Source of the DNA: Actinomycetota bacterium | GTDB lineage: Bacteria; Actinomycetota; Thermoleophilia; Solirubrobacterales; 70-9 | Assembly: GCA_005885405.1 (NCBI GenBank) | Contig: VAYN01000013.1 | Coordinates: 134,350 to 181,551, forward strand | DNA length: 47,202 nt | Direction: 5' to 3' | Shown here: positions 27,525-35,425 of the stretch, in pieces | Layout of the letters: each line of letters opens with the position of its first letter | Position numbering within the stretch: the stretch's first letter is position 1 | Program-made: the position numbers and the translations under genes | Notes under the pieces: generated by a model | The model's database searches: none | What the model saw: only the letters and a program-made list of their open reading frames with translations | Told to the model about the DNA's origin: nothing

Positions 27525-28562
27525 TCACGGAGATCCGGCGTCCCCCTCGGCAGCGAGAGCGGCACGGCCGGCGCCGCCCTCGGCCAGCAGAGCGGCCGTG
27601 CGGCCGACGGCGTCGACCTCGGCGCAGCGGGCGGCGAGGCGGACGGCGTTGGCGATCCCCTCAGCGCCGGAGCTGCCGTGGCCGACGACGGCGATGCCGC
27701 GCAGGCCGAGCAGGATCGCGCCGCCGGTCGAGTCCGGGTGGAGCTCGCGACGCAGCCCGTTCAGGGATGGTTTCAGCAACAGCCCGCCGGCGGCGGCGAG
27801 CGGGTTGGAGCGGGCGGCGTCACCGACCGCCGCGGCGACGGTCTTGGCGGTCCCCTCCAGCAGCTTCAGCGCGACGTTGCCGGTGAAGCCGTCGGTGACG
27901 ACGACGTCGGTCACCGCGGCCGGTAAATCTCGTCCCTCGACGTTCCCGGCGAAGTTGATCCCAGGCGCCTCGCTGAGCAGGCGGTGCGCCTCGACGACCT
28001 CCTCACGCCCCTTGCCGGACTCCTCTCCGACAGTGAGCAGGCCGACGCTCGGATTTCCGACCTCCAAAACGGCGTCGCTGAAAGCAGCGCCGAGGAAGGC
28101 GAACTGAACGAGGTGCTGGGCGCGGACGTCGACGTTGGCGCCGACGTCGAGGAAGAGGACGGGTTTGCCCGGGACCGGCAGCTGGACGGCGAGCGCTGGC
28201 CGCTGCACGCCCTTGAGGCGGCGCAGGCCGAAGGTCGCAGCCGCCATCGTCGCCCCGGTCGAGCCGCAGCTGACCAGCGCGTCGGCGTCGCCGTTCGACA
28301 CCTCGCGGGCCGCGCGGACGACGGAGGCTTCCTTTTTCGCCCGCACGGCGGGCACGGGGTCCTCGTCGTTGCCGATGCGCTCAGCGGTGTCGACGACCTC
28401 GATCCCCTCGACGCCGTCGAGCCCGAGCGCGCGCCGCGGCCCGAAGACGCGGACGCCGATCCCGTCGGCCGCGGCCAGACGGGCGCCCTGCGCGAGCACG
28501 TCAAAGCCCTGCTCAGCCCCGTAGCCGTCGAGGGCCACGGTCACCGGGCGGTCCTGCGCCAC
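27525..28562 (-). CDS. plsX: Phosphate acyltransferase PlsX
   Basis: A 345-residue acyl-ACP:phosphate acyltransferase making acyl-phosphate for phospholipid synthesis. N-terminal VTVALDGYGAEQG corresponds to the usual DAMGGD segment but lacks the typical Asp-Ala-Met. Then SCGSTGATMAAATFGLRRLKG, LFLDVGANVDVRAQHLVQFA, VTDGFTGNVALKLLEGTAK and GHGSSGAEGIANAVRLA follow, all family landmarks. The GTG start is 2 nt from the rpmF stop. The C-terminal Ala/Gly-rich tail is slightly extended. Confidence 0.93.
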   Translation of the reverse strand: MAQDRPVTVALDGYGAEQGFDVLAQGARLAAADGIGVRVFGPRRALGLDGVEGIEVVDTAERIGNDEDPVPAVRAKKEASVVRAAREVSNGDADALVSCGSTGATMAAATFGLRRLKGVQRPALAVQLPVPGKPVLFLDVGANVDVRAQHLVQFAFLGAAFSDAVLEVGNPSVGLLTVGEESGKGREEVVEAHRLLSEAPGINFAGNVEGRDLPAAVTDVVVTDGFTGNVALKLLEGTAKTVAAAVGDAARSNPLAAAGGLLLKPSLNGLRRELHPDSTGGAILLGLRGIAVVGHGSSGAEGIANAVRLAARCAEVDAVGRTAALLAEGGAGRAALAAEGDAGSP

Positions 28563-28564
28563 GG

Positions 28565-28774
28565 TTACTCGTGGGTGTGGGGCGCCGTCGGGTCGGCGAT
28601 CCGCTGGGCGACGACCTCGCGCCCGGCGTAGGTGCCGCAGGTCGGGCAGACGCGATGCGGCAGCCGCGGGCTGTGGCAGCGCGGGCAGCTGTTCAGGTTC
28701 GGCTTCCCGGCCTTGTGCTGGGCGCGGCGCTTGTCGCGGCGGGCGCTGGAAGTTCTCTTCTTCGGGACGGCCAT
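28565..28774 (-). CDS. rpmF: 50S ribosomal protein L32, zinc-binding form
   Basis: A 69-residue L32 with N-terminal MAVPKKRTSSARRDKRRAQH and a four-cysteine zinc ribbon (CPRC...CPTC). It is first of the rpmF-plsX-acpP-rnc-smc-ftsY-ffh-rpsP transcription unit. DUF177, usually encoded directly upstream, is instead divergent 600 bp away. The promoter motif ends 10 nt before the ATG. Confidence 0.96.
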   Translation of the reverse strand: MAVPKKRTSSARRDKRRAQHKAGKPNLNSCPRCHSPRLPHRVCPTCGTYAGREVVAQRIADPTAPHTHE

Positions 28775-28790
28775 CGGTCGCGGGATGGTA
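28775..28790 (-). promoter_or_regulatory. Leaderless-type promoter of rpmF
   Basis: Plus strand CGGTCGCGGGATGGTA; on the minus strand TACCAT, 10 nt, then the ATG. The identical 16 bp stands at the same distance before rpmB, and similarity continues upstream (CGCCTGCACCC). A -10 in that position would start transcription at or within a few bases of the ATG. Confidence 0.6.
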
Positions 28791-28805
28791 GCGGGTGCAG
28801 GCGTT

Positions 28806-29342
28806 TCAGTACGTCGCCCGCACCACAGCGAGATCGTCCGCCTCCCAGGTCACCTCTCCCCCGCACCACTCGGCGAGGTCCGCCGCCGTCTCCGGGAAGT
28901 CGTAGGCGGGGTCGATCGGGGCGACTTGGATGTCGGCCTTGACGACGTCGCCGATGACGAAGGCGCGGGCCTGCTCGCGGACCTGGCGGAAGAGGTTCTT
29001 CTTCGCGTCGGAGCGCAGGTGGTGGATCGAGAGGACGCCGATCACGAGGTCCCAGGGCCCCTCCGGCAGCGGGTCCTCGATTCGCGCCAGCTGGACGTCG
29101 TCGTAGTTCTCCCGCGCCCGGAAGACCATGTCGGCGCTGGAGTCGAGCCCGATCACCCAGGAGTCCGGATAGGCCTCGATCAGCCGGCGCGTCGTTTCGC
29201 CCGTCCCCATCCCCAGCTCCAGCACGCGCTCGGGCGGGAACGGGATCGCCGCGATCGCCTGCTCTTGCAGCTCGTCGTAGCGGGGGACCTCGGAGCGGAT
29301 CAGCTCTGAGTAGGTGTCTGGCTTCCAGTCGAATTGACCCAT
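28806..29342 (-). CDS. Class I SAM-dependent methyltransferase
   Basis: A 178-residue Rossmann methyltransferase. Motif I VLELGMGTGETTRRLIEA binds SAM; motif II VIGLDSSADMVFRAREN; motif IV WDLVIGVLSIHHLRSDAKKN. The HHL box resembles small-molecule or quinone methyltransferases, but the substrate is unknown. ATG 29342 (MGQFDWKPDTY) has GAGG 7 nt upstream. It is divergent from DUF177, with only 20 bp between the two start codons, and separates DUF177 from its usual partner rpmF. Confidence 0.82.
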   Translation of the reverse strand: MGQFDWKPDTYSELIRSEVPRYDELQEQAIAAIPFPPERVLELGMGTGETTRRLIEAYPDSWVIGLDSSADMVFRARENYDDVQLARIEDPLPEGPWDLVIGVLSIHHLRSDAKKNLFRQVREQARAFVIGDVVKADIQVAPIDPAYDFPETAADLAEWCGGEVTWEADDLAVVRATY

Positions 29343-29362
29343 TACGTAACCTCGTCGGGAGC

Positions 29363-29878
29363 ATGTCACAGGCGCCGCAGACGATCATCGACCTTTCCCG
29401 ACTGACCCTTGCCCACGGTGAGGGCAAGCGGATCGAAGTTCCGGTCGCGCTGGAGCCCTTTGAGCTCGCCGGCCAGACCTACAAGCCCGAGCCTTGGGCG
29501 CCGACCGTGCGGCTCGAGGTCTCCCGTCCCAGCAACGGCTTCGCCTTCCGCCTCAACTTCCCGGTCCATCTCGAGGGACCGTGCATGCGCTGCCTCGAGC
29601 CGGGCCAGCTCGACCTCGAGGTCGAGGCGCGGGAGATCGAGCAGGCCGGGACGGACGACCCAGAACTGCGCAGCCCCTACGTCGACGACGACGAGCTCGA
29701 CATCGGCCGCTGGGCCCACGACGCGACGATCCTCGCCCTCCCGACCCGGATTCTCTGCCGCGACGATTGCGCTGGCCTCTGCCCGGTCTGCGGGGAGTCC
29801 CTCAACGACAACCCGCACGAGCACGAGGAAGCAACCGACCCTCGCTGGTCGGCGCTCAAAGACCTGAAACTCGAGTAG
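29363..29878 (+). CDS. DUF177 (YceD) family protein
   Basis: A 171-residue YceD/DUF177 protein. The core FRLNFPVHLEGPCMRCLEPG holds a CxxC pair. A second pair plus flanking Cys, ILCRDDCAGLCPVCGESLND, and an adjacent HEHEE suggest zinc binding. The family is linked to large-subunit rRNA (23S) accumulation in some bacteria and plants, and its gene is normally the one just upstream of rpmF on the same strand. Here it is inverted and separated from rpmF by the methyltransferase gene. Confidence 0.9.
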   Translation: MSQAPQTIIDLSRLTLAHGEGKRIEVPVALEPFELAGQTYKPEPWAPTVRLEVSRPSNGFAFRLNFPVHLEGPCMRCLEPGQLDLEVEAREIEQAGTDDPELRSPYVDDDELDIGRWAHDATILALPTRILCRDDCAGLCPVCGESLNDNPHEHEEATDPRWSALKDLKLE

Positions 29879-29881
29879 CCG

Positions 29882-30364
29882 CTACGGCTGCTGGTCGAGC
29901 TCGGGCTGCGGCTGTTCCTCGTCGCGGCCGGCGAGGCGGTCGCGGCCGCGCTGGACGGCGGCGAGGAACTTCTGCAGGTTCACTTCGAGGGTGTTGAGGA
30001 TCTCGTCGGCGTAGTCCTCGGCGCCGAGGCGGATTTCGCGCTCGCGCGTGCGGGCGTCCTCGACGATCTCGTCGGCAGCGCGCTCGGCCTGCTTGGTGAC
30101 CTCCTCGTCGGAGATCAGGCGGGCCTGCTGCTCGCGCGCCTCGCGGACGATGCGCTCGGCCTCGCGTTTGGCCTCGGCCAGCATCTCCTGGCGCTCCTTG
30201 ACGATCCACCGCGCCTGCTTGATCTCCTCGGGGATCGTCGCGCGCATCTGATCGAGGAGGTCGTAAATCTCCTCCCGATCCACGCGCACCTGATCCGTCA
30301 GGGGAACCGGACGGGCGTTGTGAACTACGTCATCGAGCTTGTCTATGAGGACCAGTACGTCCAT
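29882..30364 (-). CDS. DivIVA/SepIVA-like coiled-coil protein
   Basis: A 160-residue protein. The N-terminal segment MDVLVLIDKLDDVVHNARPV then PLTDQVRVDREEIYDLLDQM, followed by ATIPEEIKQARWIVKERQEM and a long charged coiled coil, resembles SepIVA-type proteins encoded beside coaD/rsmD in mycobacteria. Those are septum and polar-growth scaffolds. The coil (about 55-140) ends in a Gln/Pro-rich tail. A role in division or envelope growth is inferred from family and position. ATG 30364 lacks a strong ribosome-binding site. Confidence 0.75.
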   Translation of the reverse strand: MDVLVLIDKLDDVVHNARPVPLTDQVRVDREEIYDLLDQMRATIPEEIKQARWIVKERQEMLAEAKREAERIVREAREQQARLISDEEVTKQAERAADEIVEDARTREREIRLGAEDYADEILNTLEVNLQKFLAAVQRGRDRLAGRDEEQPQPELDQQP

Positions 30365-30408
30365 ATGAAGAGTCGTAAGCCTACGTGTATGCGGGGGTTT
30401 TAGGGGCT

Positions 30409-30428
30409 GAGCGTTTCAAAGAGCGTTT
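30409..30428. repeat. 12-bp-spaced direct repeat GAGCGTTT
   Basis: GAGCGTTT occurs at 30409-30416 and 30421-30428, in the intergenic region between coaD and the SepIVA-like gene, followed by a T run. It may be a regulator-binding pair upstream of the SepIVA-like gene or part of a coaD terminator region. No stem is evident. Confidence 0.3.
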
Positions 30429-30471
30429 TTTTGCAAGGCGGCGCCCATGCGGACGGACTGGTTCGGACAGC

Positions 30472-30972
30472 CTACCTGTCGTTCAGGCGGTCACCCAGCG
30501 CGGCCGCGACGGCGTCCGGAACGAGGTCAGAAACGTTGCCGCCGAAGGTCGCCATCTCCTTTACTCCGGTGGACGAGAGGAAGCTGTAGTGGGGCGAGGC
30601 GATCACGTAGATGCTCTCGATCCCCGGGTCGAGCTTGCGGTTCAGTTGCGCCATCTCGAACTCGTACTCGAAGTCCGAGATCGCCCGCAGCCCCTTGACG
30701 ATCGCCTTGGCGCCGTTTTCGCGGGCGAACTCGACCAGGAGGTTGGCGAAGATCTGCACCTCGACGTTGGCGAGGTCGGCGGTCGCCTCCTCGATAAAGG
30801 CCTTGCGCTCTTCGGCGGTGAACAGCGTCTTCTGCTTGCGCACCGGGTTATTGACGACGCCGACGACGACGCGGTCGAAGACGTTGGAGGTGCGGGTGAT
30901 GATGTCGATGTGGCCGTTGGTGACCGGGTCGTAGCTGCCCGGGCAGACGACCGTTCCGTTCTTCTCGCTCAC
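30472..30972 (-). CDS. coaD: Phosphopantetheine adenylyltransferase
   Basis: A 166-residue nucleotidyltransferase for the penultimate step of coenzyme A synthesis. TxxH-type motif GSYDPVTNGHIDIITR, central VKGLRAISDFEYEFEMAQLN, and C-terminal YSFLSSTGVKEMATFGGNVS all match. The start GTG 30972 forms a GTGA overlap with the recG-rsmD stop; rsmD-coaD adjacency is a common bacterial arrangement. Confidence 0.96.
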   Translation of the reverse strand: MSEKNGTVVCPGSYDPVTNGHIDIITRTSNVFDRVVVGVVNNPVRKQKTLFTAEERKAFIEEATADLANVEVQIFANLLVEFARENGAKAIVKGLRAISDFEYEFEMAQLNRKLDPGIESIYVIASPHYSFLSSTGVKEMATFGGNVSDLVPDAVAAALGDRLNDR

Positions 30973-33719
30973 TGCGCAACTCCGTAGACGGTGACGTCGG
31001 CAGCGCCGTAGCGACGCTGGCGCAGCGGCTCCAGCGAGGTGATCTTCAGCGGCCGGCGGGCGCCGCTCTCGACCACGGCGCGGCCGTCTGCAGCAAGCAG
31101 CTTCGGCAGGTGGGTATCGAGATCCTGGGCCACGCGGTCGGCGAGTTTATACGGGGCGTCTACAAAGACGAGGTCGAATTTCCCCGCAAAGGAGGCAGAC
31201 GAAACCTCTCCCATCCAGCGGCCGGCGTCGGCGCGGACCAGCTCGACCCGCTCGTCGAGGCCGAGGCGCTGGACGTTTCCGAGGGCGGGACGGGTGTCGC
31301 GGTCGACGAGGACGGCACGCCCGGCGCCGCGTGACAGAGCCTCGATCGCGAGGGCGCCGGTGCCGCAGTAGAGGTCGAGGACGAGGGCGTCCCGCACCCG
31401 CTCGCCGAGGATCGAGAAGACCGCCTCGCGGACGCGGTCGGAGGTCGGCCGCACCTTCCAGCCCTTGGGGGCGACGAGGCGCTGGCCTTTGAGATCTCCG
31501 GCGATGACTCTCATCTCTTGCCAGCTCCGCTCATAGGGGGATTGGATCAGCCAGCGACGATGGGCGGCGTCGAGCAGCGGGCCGAGGGCGGGCGCGGAAA
31601 GGGAGCCGTGCTCGCGCAGGAGCGCCAGGACTTCGCGTTGGGCTTCGAGCAGTTGCGGCCCGTCCTCGGGCAGGCTCGCGACCGCGAACCGCGGCAGGCC
31701 GCTCTGGCGGGTGCCGAGGATCTCCCCTTCGCCGCGCAGTTCCAGGTCAACCTCCGCGAGTTTGAAGCCGTCGCCGCTGCCGACCACCGCCTCAAGTCGC
31801 CGCCGCGCCATCTCCCCCGTCTCTTCGGCGAAGAGCAAGCACTGGCTCGGATGCTCGCCGCGGCCAACGCGGCCGCGCAGCTGGTGCAGCTGCGAGACGC
31901 CGAAGCGCTCAGCGCCCTCAATGATCATCACCGTCGCGTTGGCGACGTCGATCCCGACCTCGATCACCGTCGTCGAGACGAGCACATCGGTTTCCCGTGC
32001 GGCGAAGGCGGCCATCGCCTCGGCCTTCTGCGCCGAGTGCATCTGCCCGTGCAGGAGGCCGACGCGAAACTCGCGCAGCTCGCCCTTGCGCAACCGCTCG
32101 GCCTCGACCTCGGCCGCTTTGCCCGGCTGTTTCTCGGACTCGGAGACCAGCGGGCAGACGACGAAGGCCTGGCGTCCCTCGCGCAGGCGGCGGCGCAGGA
32201 ACTCGAAGGCTTCGCCGCGCTGGTGCTCCTCGACCAGCTGCGTCGTGATCGGCTGCCGTCCCGCCGGCAGCTCGTGAAGAGTCGTCGTGTCGAGGTCGCC
32301 GTAGGCGGTCAGAGACAAGGTGCGCGGGATCGGGGTCGCGGTCATATGGAGGACGTGCGGGGCCATCCCCTCCACCCCCTTCTCGTCGAGGGCGCGGCGC
32401 TGGGAGACGCCGAAGCGGTGCTGCTCGTCGACGACGACGAGCCCAAGGCGGGCGAAGCGGACAGTCGGCTCGATCAGCGCATGGGTCCCGACGAGGAGGC
32501 CGAGCTCGTTGCTGGCGAGACGGTCGAGGGCTTCGCGGCGGCGGGGCGCGGGCGTCGACCCGGTCAGCAGCGCGAACGGCGTCGCCTCTGCCGCGAGCAG
32601 CTTGCCGAGGGTGATCGCGTGCTGCTCTGCGAGCGTCTCGGTCGGCGCCATCAGCGCTGCCTGATAGCCGGCTTCGAGCGCCCGCAGCACTGAATAGACA
32701 GCCACGACGGTCTTCCCGGAGCCGACCTCACCCATCAGCAGCCGCTGCATCGGCTCCCCTGAGTCGAGATCGACCTCGATCTCGTCAAACGCCTTCAGCT
32801 GATCCCCCGTCGGCTCGAAAGGCAGCGAGTCGAGCCAGCGGGCGACGAGGTCGCCGGGCTTGCCGAAGCGCGGCGCCGGCCGCGCGGTGCGATGGGTGCG
32901 CTTGCGGGTCGCGAGCAGCGCCTGGTGCAGGAACAGCTCTTCGAAGCCGAGACGCTTGCGGGCTTCCTCGACTTCGTCAATCGACTCCGGAAGCTGCACA
33001 GCGCTGATCGCGTCTCCCACTCCCGCCAAACCTCTTCGCGCCCGCATCTCCGACGGCAGCCCCTCGATCGCGTTCGGAGCCCACCCCACTGCCTGCTCGA
33101 CCCATTCGCGGATCTTCTGCGGACGCAAATCCTCGGTCGCAGCATGGACGGGCATCAACCCCGCCTCTCCCGCGGGTGGCGGAGGGTGAGGGGGGTCGAG
33201 GACGCCCCCGCCCGCAGCGCCCCCCTCACCCTCCGACAGGACCCGCGGGCCAGAGCTCGTCAGCTCCCATTCCCGAACCGCAAACCCTTTCCCGCTGTAT
33301 TTCCCGGTCAGCAGCAGCTCCGTCCCAGGCACCAGCTTCGACGCCACCCAAGGTTGGTTGAACCAGGTCGCGCGCACATGCCCGGTCTCGTCTCCGACTT
33401 TGACCGAGACCATCCGCAAGCGGCCTTTGCGGAAGGGGCGGGGTTGGGATCCTTGGACCTCGACGAGGACAGTGGCGGTCTCCCCCGCCTGCAGGTCGCC
33501 CAGCTTGCGGACGCGCAAGTCGCGGTGGCGCCTCGGAACGTGGAACAGGAGGTCGCCGACGGTGCGGATGCCGGCCTCTGCAGCCGCTTCGGCGGTCTTG
33601 GGGCCGACTCCCTTCAGTGCTCCCAGGCCCTGCTCAAGCACACTCGGCCGGGGCCAGTGGACGGGGGCGTCGAGCAGGTCGCCGCGCCCCAGCTCGCGGC
33701 CGCCGGCAAAGGACCGCAC
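30969..33719 (-). CDS. recG-rsmD: RecG-RsmD fusion: ATP-dependent DNA helicase joined to 16S rRNA m2G966 methyltransferase
   Basis: One frame of about 916 codons. RecG part: LKGVGPKTAEAAAEAGI and the OB wedge, Walker A GEVGSGKT, DEQHRFG, TATPIPRT, and RGRVGRG. RecG reverses stalled forks. Without a stop it runs through PYERSWQE into RsmD at Met 736 (plus-strand 31514), reading MRVIAGDLKGQRLVAPKGWK. The RsmD part is a full 181 residues with motif I DLYCGTGALAIEAL but motif IV DAPY (usually DPPY or NPPF). GTG 33719 overlaps the fakA TAG by one base. An 81-bp structured repeat (33169-33249) inserts a Gly/Pro-rich peptide into RecG. An internal start at the RsmD Met, with GGAG 10 nt upstream, could also yield free RsmD. 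Confidence 0.9.
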   Translation of the reverse strand: MRSFAGGRELGRGDLLDAPVHWPRPSVLEQGLGALKGVGPKTAEAAAEAGIRTVGDLLFHVPRRHRDLRVRKLGDLQAGETATVLVEVQGSQPRPFRKGRLRMVSVKVGDETGHVRATWFNQPWVASKLVPGTELLLTGKYSGKGFAVREWELTSSGPRVLSEGEGGAAGGGVLDPPHPPPPAGEAGLMPVHAATEDLRPQKIREWVEQAVGWAPNAIEGLPSEMRARRGLAGVGDAISAVQLPESIDEVEEARKRLGFEELFLHQALLATRKRTHRTARPAPRFGKPGDLVARWLDSLPFEPTGDQLKAFDEIEVDLDSGEPMQRLLMGEVGSGKTVVAVYSVLRALEAGYQAALMAPTETLAEQHAITLGKLLAAEATPFALLTGSTPAPRRREALDRLASNELGLLVGTHALIEPTVRFARLGLVVVDEQHRFGVSQRRALDEKGVEGMAPHVLHMTATPIPRTLSLTAYGDLDTTTLHELPAGRQPITTQLVEEHQRGEAFEFLRRRLREGRQAFVVCPLVSESEKQPGKAAEVEAERLRKGELREFRVGLLHGQMHSAQKAEAMAAFAARETDVLVSTTVIEVGIDVANATVMIIEGAERFGVSQLHQLRGRVGRGEHPSQCLLFAEETGEMARRRLEAVVGSGDGFKLAEVDLELRGEGEILGTRQSGLPRFAVASLPEDGPQLLEAQREVLALLREHGSLSAPALGPLLDAAHRRWLIQSPYERSWQEMRVIAGDLKGQRLVAPKGWKVRPTSDRVREAVFSILGERVRDALVLDLYCGTGALAIEALSRGAGRAVLVDRDTRPALGNVQRLGLDERVELVRADAGRWMGEVSSASFAGKFDLVFVDAPYKLADRVAQDLDTHLPKLLAADGRAVVESGARRPLKITSLEPLRQRRYGAADVTVYGVAQ
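33169..33249 (+). repeat. Structured dispersed repeat, copy A (inside recG)
   Basis: Outer helix CCCGCGGGT (33169-33177) with ACCCGCGGG (33241-33249); inner perfect 16-bp helix 33180-33195 with 33220-33235; 24-nt GC-rich loop. The two helices are separated by an asymmetric internal loop, GG on the left and ACAGG on the right. The length, 81 bp, is a multiple of three, so recG stays open. Ends match copies at 41362 and 42487. Confidence 0.75.
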
Positions 33720-35344
33720 TACTGGGCGGCCAGCAGCCACCACCAGCTCGGCTGTCCCCCCTCGTGGGTCTCAATCTCGACTCCGTCGGGGACGTGGGTG
33801 TCGAGCTCCCCAAGGGAGATCGGCGCTCCCTCGCCGGCGATCACGGTGACGATCTCCGCCCCCTCGGCGAGATGCTGAAGCGTCTGGGTCAGGGTCGAGC
33901 CGGCGCCGCCCCAGGCGACGATCTCGCCGTCGACGAAGCCGACCGCGTCGCCCTTGCGGAAGCGGTTCTGGGCGTCGTCGCGAGCGGCTGGGGCGATGCC
34001 GCCGGTGCCGAGGCCGTCCAGCGCCTCCTTCAGTCGCTCGGCGTTCTCGTCCAGCGGGGCCTGGGGGTCGAGCTCGACCAGCGCCAGCAGGCTCGCCTGC
34101 TGGGATGTCGCCGGCACCACCCGCGCCGGCTTCTCAGAGAGCTCGCAGGCGCGCTCGGCGGCCATGATCACGTTCGAGGAGCTGGGCAAAACGAGGACCT
34201 CCTCGGCGGCGACGCTGTGGATGCCGGCGAGGAGCTCGTAGGTCGAGGGGTTGAGCGTCTCGCCGCCGGGGACGACGTGAGCGCCGAGCTCGCCGAAGAG
34301 GCGCAGCATCCCGTCGCCGGCGGCGACCGCGACGACGCCGGTGCGGCCGCCGAGGCGGGCGTCGCGTTCGGCCATCTGCTCGCGCATGTCGGCGACGTCG
34401 AGGTTCGTCACCGCGCCGACGCCGTCGAAGACCGCGACCGCGGCCTCGGGCTCGTCGGTGTGGACGTGGACCTTGAGGGTGACGTCGTCACCGACGACGA
34501 GCACGGAGTCGCCGAGCTTCTCCAACCGCGGCAGGTACTCGCGGTTTCCGAGGCCGCTGCCGGAGACGATGAAGTTGGTGCAGTAGCGGTAGCGGCTGTC
34601 CTCGTGGTGGGGCAGGCTGCGGCGCGGCGCCTCGTAGTGCTGGACCTCGGGCTCCTCGCCGTCGCCGCGCAGGGCGGCGACGACGCCGGCGAGGATGAGG
34701 ACCAGGCCGTGGCCGCCGGCGTCGACGACGCCGGACTCGCGCAGGACCTCGAGCTGCTCGGGGGTGCGGGCGACGGCGCGCTCGCCGTCTTCGATCGCCC
34801 GTTCGAGCACCTCGGCGAGGACGGCGTCCTGCACCTCTTCGGGGGCGTCGCTGCCGAGGCGCTGCTTGTCCTGCTCGAGGTGGGCGAGCTGGCGCGAGAG
34901 CGAGTGGGCCATCTCGCGGAAGACGGTCAGCATCGTCCCCTCGGCCGGGTCGCGGACCGAGTCGTAGGCGGCGTCGGCGGCGCGGGCGAAGGCGGCGGCG
35001 ACGAGGGTCGGGTCGATCAGCTCGCCGGGGCGGCTCGCGAGCTCCTCGGCGGCGCCGCGGACGATCTGGCTGAGGATGACGCCGGAGTTGCCGCGGGCGC
35101 CCATCAGGGCGGCGCGCGCCAGCGCCTGGACCAGCTCGGTGCGGCCGACCTCGTCGACCGACTGCCCGTCGAGATGGTCGAGCTCTTCCATCACGGCGCG
35201 CAGCGTCATCGCCATGTTGTCGCCGGTATCGCCGTCGGCGACCGGGAAGACGTTGAGGTCGTTGACCTCCTGGCGGCGCGCCTCCAAAGAGGCGTAGGCA
35301 CTGCTGATTACCCGCCGGAAGCGGGCGATCTGGGGTTCGGGCAT
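33719..35344 (-). CDS. fakA: DAK2-domain fatty acid kinase FakA (YloV family)
   Basis: A 541-residue kinase. The N-terminal DAK2/DhaL ATP-binding domain carries LNVFPVADGDTGDNMAMTL, the metal-binding aspartates, followed by ARGNSGVILSQIVRG and ESGVVDAGGHGLVLILAG. The C-terminal DegV/DAK1-like region runs from about 240 and has KVHVHTDEPEAAVAVFDG. With FakB partners it phosphorylates fatty acids for PlsX/PlsY lipid synthesis. It lies directly before recG as in many Gram-positive genomes. rpmB, the usual upstream neighbour, is 3.3 kb away behind an insertion. Confidence 0.93.
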   Translation of the reverse strand: MPEPQIARFRRVISSAYASLEARRQEVNDLNVFPVADGDTGDNMAMTLRAVMEELDHLDGQSVDEVGRTELVQALARAALMGARGNSGVILSQIVRGAAEELASRPGELIDPTLVAAAFARAADAAYDSVRDPAEGTMLTVFREMAHSLSRQLAHLEQDKQRLGSDAPEEVQDAVLAEVLERAIEDGERAVARTPEQLEVLRESGVVDAGGHGLVLILAGVVAALRGDGEEPEVQHYEAPRRSLPHHEDSRYRYCTNFIVSGSGLGNREYLPRLEKLGDSVLVVGDDVTLKVHVHTDEPEAAVAVFDGVGAVTNLDVADMREQMAERDARLGGRTGVVAVAAGDGMLRLFGELGAHVVPGGETLNPSTYELLAGIHSVAAEEVLVLPSSSNVIMAAERACELSEKPARVVPATSQQASLLALVELDPQAPLDENAERLKEALDGLGTGGIAPAARDDAQNRFRKGDAVGFVDGEIVAWGGAGSTLTQTLQHLAEGAEIVTVIAGEGAPISLGELDTHVPDGVEIETHEGGQPSWWWLLAAQ

Positions 35345-35409
35345 CTAGTGGGAATCTAGTCCCCGGCTGCGACGTGAGGATTGTCCATACGGACCGCCTC
35401 CCGCATTGG

Positions 35410-35415
35410 TACGGT
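35410..35415 (+). promoter_or_regulatory. Probable -10 of the MMPL gene, leaderless spacing
   Basis: TACGGT stands exactly 10 nt before the ATG at 35426, the same spacing as TACCAT before rpmF and rpmB and TAATCT before rpsP. It supports the ATG at 35426 over the upstream start at 35381. Confidence 0.4.
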
Positions 35416-35425
35416 GCCCGCGCCA

